Assembly (NCBI GenBank): GCA_946811185.2
Contig: OX328097.1
Span: 55,147,063-55,211,062 of the forward strand
Length of the DNA: 64,000 nucleotides
Direction of reading: 5' to 3'
Source: Hippopus hippopus
Lineage: Eukaryota > Mollusca > Bivalvia > Cardiida > Cardiidae
A program made the position numbers and the translations under genes. The notes under the pieces were generated by a model. The model was not told the DNA's origin. It did not search any database and was given only the letters and a program-made list of their open reading frames with translations. Of the stretch, positions 62,093-64,000 are shown piece after piece (the first letter of the stretch is position 1; every line of letters starts with the position of its first letter).

Positions 62093-62217
62093 GCATATTG
62101 TCAGAGAGGGGTATTACGTCACATTTCTTGCATTTCTTTTGCTTCAAAAAATGTCTCTGTCGGGTTATTTTTGACACATTCTACTTGGTAAACTGTCCAT
62201 GGGTAATTTTAAACAGA

Positions 62218-62310
62218 TGGGCATGCTCTGTGAAAAGGGGCCCGGGTTCATTGTATCCGCGAAAAGTAGGCTGTCTATTCAGGTCAGCCTGCGTAGACCG
62301 ACAGTGATCA
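62218..62310 (+). mobile_element. MITE family A, 5' fragment
   Basis: GGGCATGCTCTGTGAAAAGG, TATCCGCGAAAAGTAGG and TTCAGGTCAGCCTGCGTAGA. Confidence 0.6.
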
Positions 62311-62371
62311 ATAACACGAGTCGGTTTCATGAGGGATTTTAAGCGTAAGTTTCTTGCCGTCTACAAACAAA

Positions 62372-62590
62372 AATATTTGAGCAAGGCTCTGTGAAAAGGG
62401 GGCTTAATGCATTGCAAAACATATCGACTCAGGTCTATTTTCTGCATGTCAGAAGACTACTTGTACTTCATGATTCAATCAAGTGTTATACAAAATGAAT
62501 TTTATTGATCCATGATTATATGTGATGACTTGCTCAGTATCATGCATCACAGAAATGCATTAACTCCCTTTTGCCAGAACATGACAAATA
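62372..62590 (+). mobile_element. MITE family A with deleted hairpin
   Basis: GAGCAAGGCTCTGTGAAAAG and CTTTTGCCAGAACATGACA ends are present. The central palindrome is deleted between CATATCGACTCAGGTC and TATTTTCTGCATGTCAG. Confidence 0.75.
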
Positions 62591-62659
62591 TATTGTGGTA
62601 TCAATCGGTTTTAAACAACAAATTTTGGTTCTCGACGAAAAGATCTAAAAATCTAAAAT

Positions 62660-63225
62660 ATCTTAATTTGTCCCTTTAAAGGTGGCCCTTCAGATTTTGG
62701 GACGAAAATTTTACAAAAATACAAACAAATCATCCTTATACTCCCAAAGCCTTTTAATTTCCATTCATAAAACACCAGTAGTCGAAAACCATCCGACAAC
62801 AACAGAAATTAGAGATTTACTACGGCCCAGGTCGACACCGACGGGAAACACGGTCTATTTTTACATGAACAACTCGTTCATGTACATACCGGAAATACAC
62901 AGACGAAGCTTCAAACATAGCGTCCGAAGAAGACATTATGGAAAATAATGTCATGTTTGTTATGTTATGGAATTTAGGCGTCATTAGTCACGTGCCAGTC
63001 ACTTGACATTCCCACAATGCTTTTTTTTTTTTAATTTTTGGCGCGAAATCTAAAAATACCTCAAGAGGCTACGTAGCCTTTTAAGTGAATACCATCAAAA
63101 AATTTTTTTTTTTGTAATTTTATGATTCTTAATTATTGATGATTTGTATTGTTTTTTCATATAAATTTAAGTGATATATATATTTTTTAATTTGGTGAGA
63201 TGTGAAAAATCTAAATACCCACCTT
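62660..63225 (+). mobile_element. repeat family H, copy 3, with small open frame
   Basis: The ends TTTGTCCCTTTAAAGGTGG and CCCACCTTTAACCC are short inverted repeats. The right half (CACGTGCCAGTCACTTGACA, GCGAAATCTAAAAATACCTC, AAGAGGCTACGTAGCC) aligns with 2840-2930 and 4420-4500. An 88-codon frame at 62682-62948 (with NSFMYIPEIHRRSFKHSVR) has no recognised domain. Confidence 0.55.
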
Positions 63226-63335
63226 TAACCCTTTACCGAAAAGTCCCAAGATTTATCAACCACAGAGAAAGAGTTTTCTCAATTTCCCACAATAATTTCT
63301 ACCAAATCAAAAACAAATTGCATTACTTGGACAAC
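63224..63335 (+). mobile_element. MITE family C, 5' fragment
   Basis: TTTAACCCTTTACCGAAAAG, ATTTCCCACAATAATTTCTA. The core and 3' half are missing. Confidence 0.65.
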
Positions 63336-63409
63336 TTTTAACCCTTACCATGTTAAATAACTAAAATAAAATTTTCAATTCGATAGTAAAAACCTGAATA
63401 TTAATTGCT

Positions 63410-63545
63410 ATTTCAAAGTTATGTTTTGGGGAATAATATCTCCTTATCGGACAGTGTAGATCCAAGATCAGACTGCACGTTCTGTGCAGTCTGATCTTGA
63501 TCTACACTGTCCGCAAAAGGCCAGTGAGTCGCGCTTAGCAGCCAA
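63410..63545. repeat. repeat family G, palindromic copy
   Basis: Arms CGGACAGTGTAGATCCAAGA and TCAGACTGCAC pair with GTGCAGTCTGATCTTGATCT and ACACTGTCCG around a five-base loop (GTTCT). Confidence 0.75.
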
Positions 63546-63549
63546 GGGG

Positions 63550-63622
63550 TTAACCTGTCATTTGCAAGTGCTTTCAATTTTGGCAAGTCTAAAATTTTCA
63601 GTATGCCTGGTAAGGAGTTAAA
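63550..63622 (+). mobile_element. MITE family C, 3' end fragment
   Basis: GTTAACCTGTCATTTGCAAG, GCTTTCAATTTTGGCAAGTC and CCTGGTAAGGAGTTAA. It is separated from the 5' fragment at 63224-63335 by the family G copy. Confidence 0.6.
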
Positions 63623-63665
63623 AGAGTGGTCCAATGACGAAGCCAATATCTGTTCAACAATACAT

Positions 63666-63972
63666 GTGAACCATGCTCTGTGAAAAGGGGCCTTAATGCA
63701 TCTGGGGGGAAAAAAAAAAGTATCGACCCAGGTCAGCCTGGCGCAATCCGTGCATGCTTACCTTGACCGAAAATGTGTACTTTTGTTTTTAGCTTTTGGT
63801 AATTTTTCTGCATGTCAAAGAATCAGTTTACCTCATGATTTCAGCGGATTGATAGACAAAATGGATGTTATGGTTCCACGATAATGTGATGACTTGCTTG
63901 GTGTAGTCTATTATATTACGGAGATGCGTTAAGTCCTCCCCCCCCCCCTTTTGCCAGAGCTCGGCTCGTGTA
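63666..63972 (+). mobile_element. MITE family A, complete copy with homopolymer insertions
   Basis: It starts GTGAACCATGCTCTGTGAAA and ends TTGCCAGAGCTCGGCTCGT. A G6A10-type run (63703-63719) and a C11 run (63938-63948) lengthen it to ~305 bp. Confidence 0.75.
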
Positions 63973-64000
63973 TATAGTCCAGCATTCTATCAAGATTTTT

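Overview
This 64 kb window is nuclear DNA from a metazoan, most likely a bivalve mollusc. The evidence is spliced genes with GT-AG introns, AT-rich intergenic sequence, several dozen palindromic MITEs, tRNA-derived SINEs, a LINE tail, a pogo/Tigger-like transposase gene, and elements with a (CCGT)n microsatellite plus ~165-bp tandem modules like the 'pearl' elements described from bivalves. From memory the palindromic repeats look like those of Dreissena or a related heterodont clam; that assignment is an impression and was not searched. There is no operon, CRISPR array, rRNA or convincing free-standing tRNA gene.

Layout. 1-6.6 kb holds palindromic MITEs (families A, B, C here), a foldback element and a repeated ~0.7 kb element (H). 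7.1-11.3 kb carries a spliced + strand gene for a four-transmembrane protein with a coiled-coil, PPxY-bearing cytoplasmic tail; its first exon was not found. 11.3-18.4 kb is repeats, one orphan exon-like segment on the minus strand and unassigned sequence. 18.4-23.9 kb looks like a transposon on the minus strand: a spliced DDE transposase with N-terminal HTH and C-terminal PHD finger, two downstream exons for a small accessory domain, and nine copies of a GGAAATGAC motif around them. 25-31.5 kb consists of long modular non-autonomous elements (D, E, F). 31.85-33.2 kb has a LINE 3' end and an interrupted zinc-finger coding fragment. 33.3-39.4 kb is bracketed by inverted clusters of a second short motif and may be another transposon. 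39.5-42 kb is a pearl-like element cluster.

43.3-59.4 kb contains two paralogous, tail-to-tail genes for type II membrane proteins that resemble GT-A glycosyltransferases. They are about 13.7 kb apart, and each seems to have a 5'-UTR intron ending a few bases before its ATG. The DNA between and beyond them (42-63.6 kb) is packed with the TTAA-flanked palindromic MITE family C, often end to end.

The confident host genes are the 4-TM gene and the two glycosyltransferase-like genes. Nothing indicates that they act in one pathway; most of the rest is mobile DNA. Most short open frames in the window are chance frames inside repeats and are not annotated.
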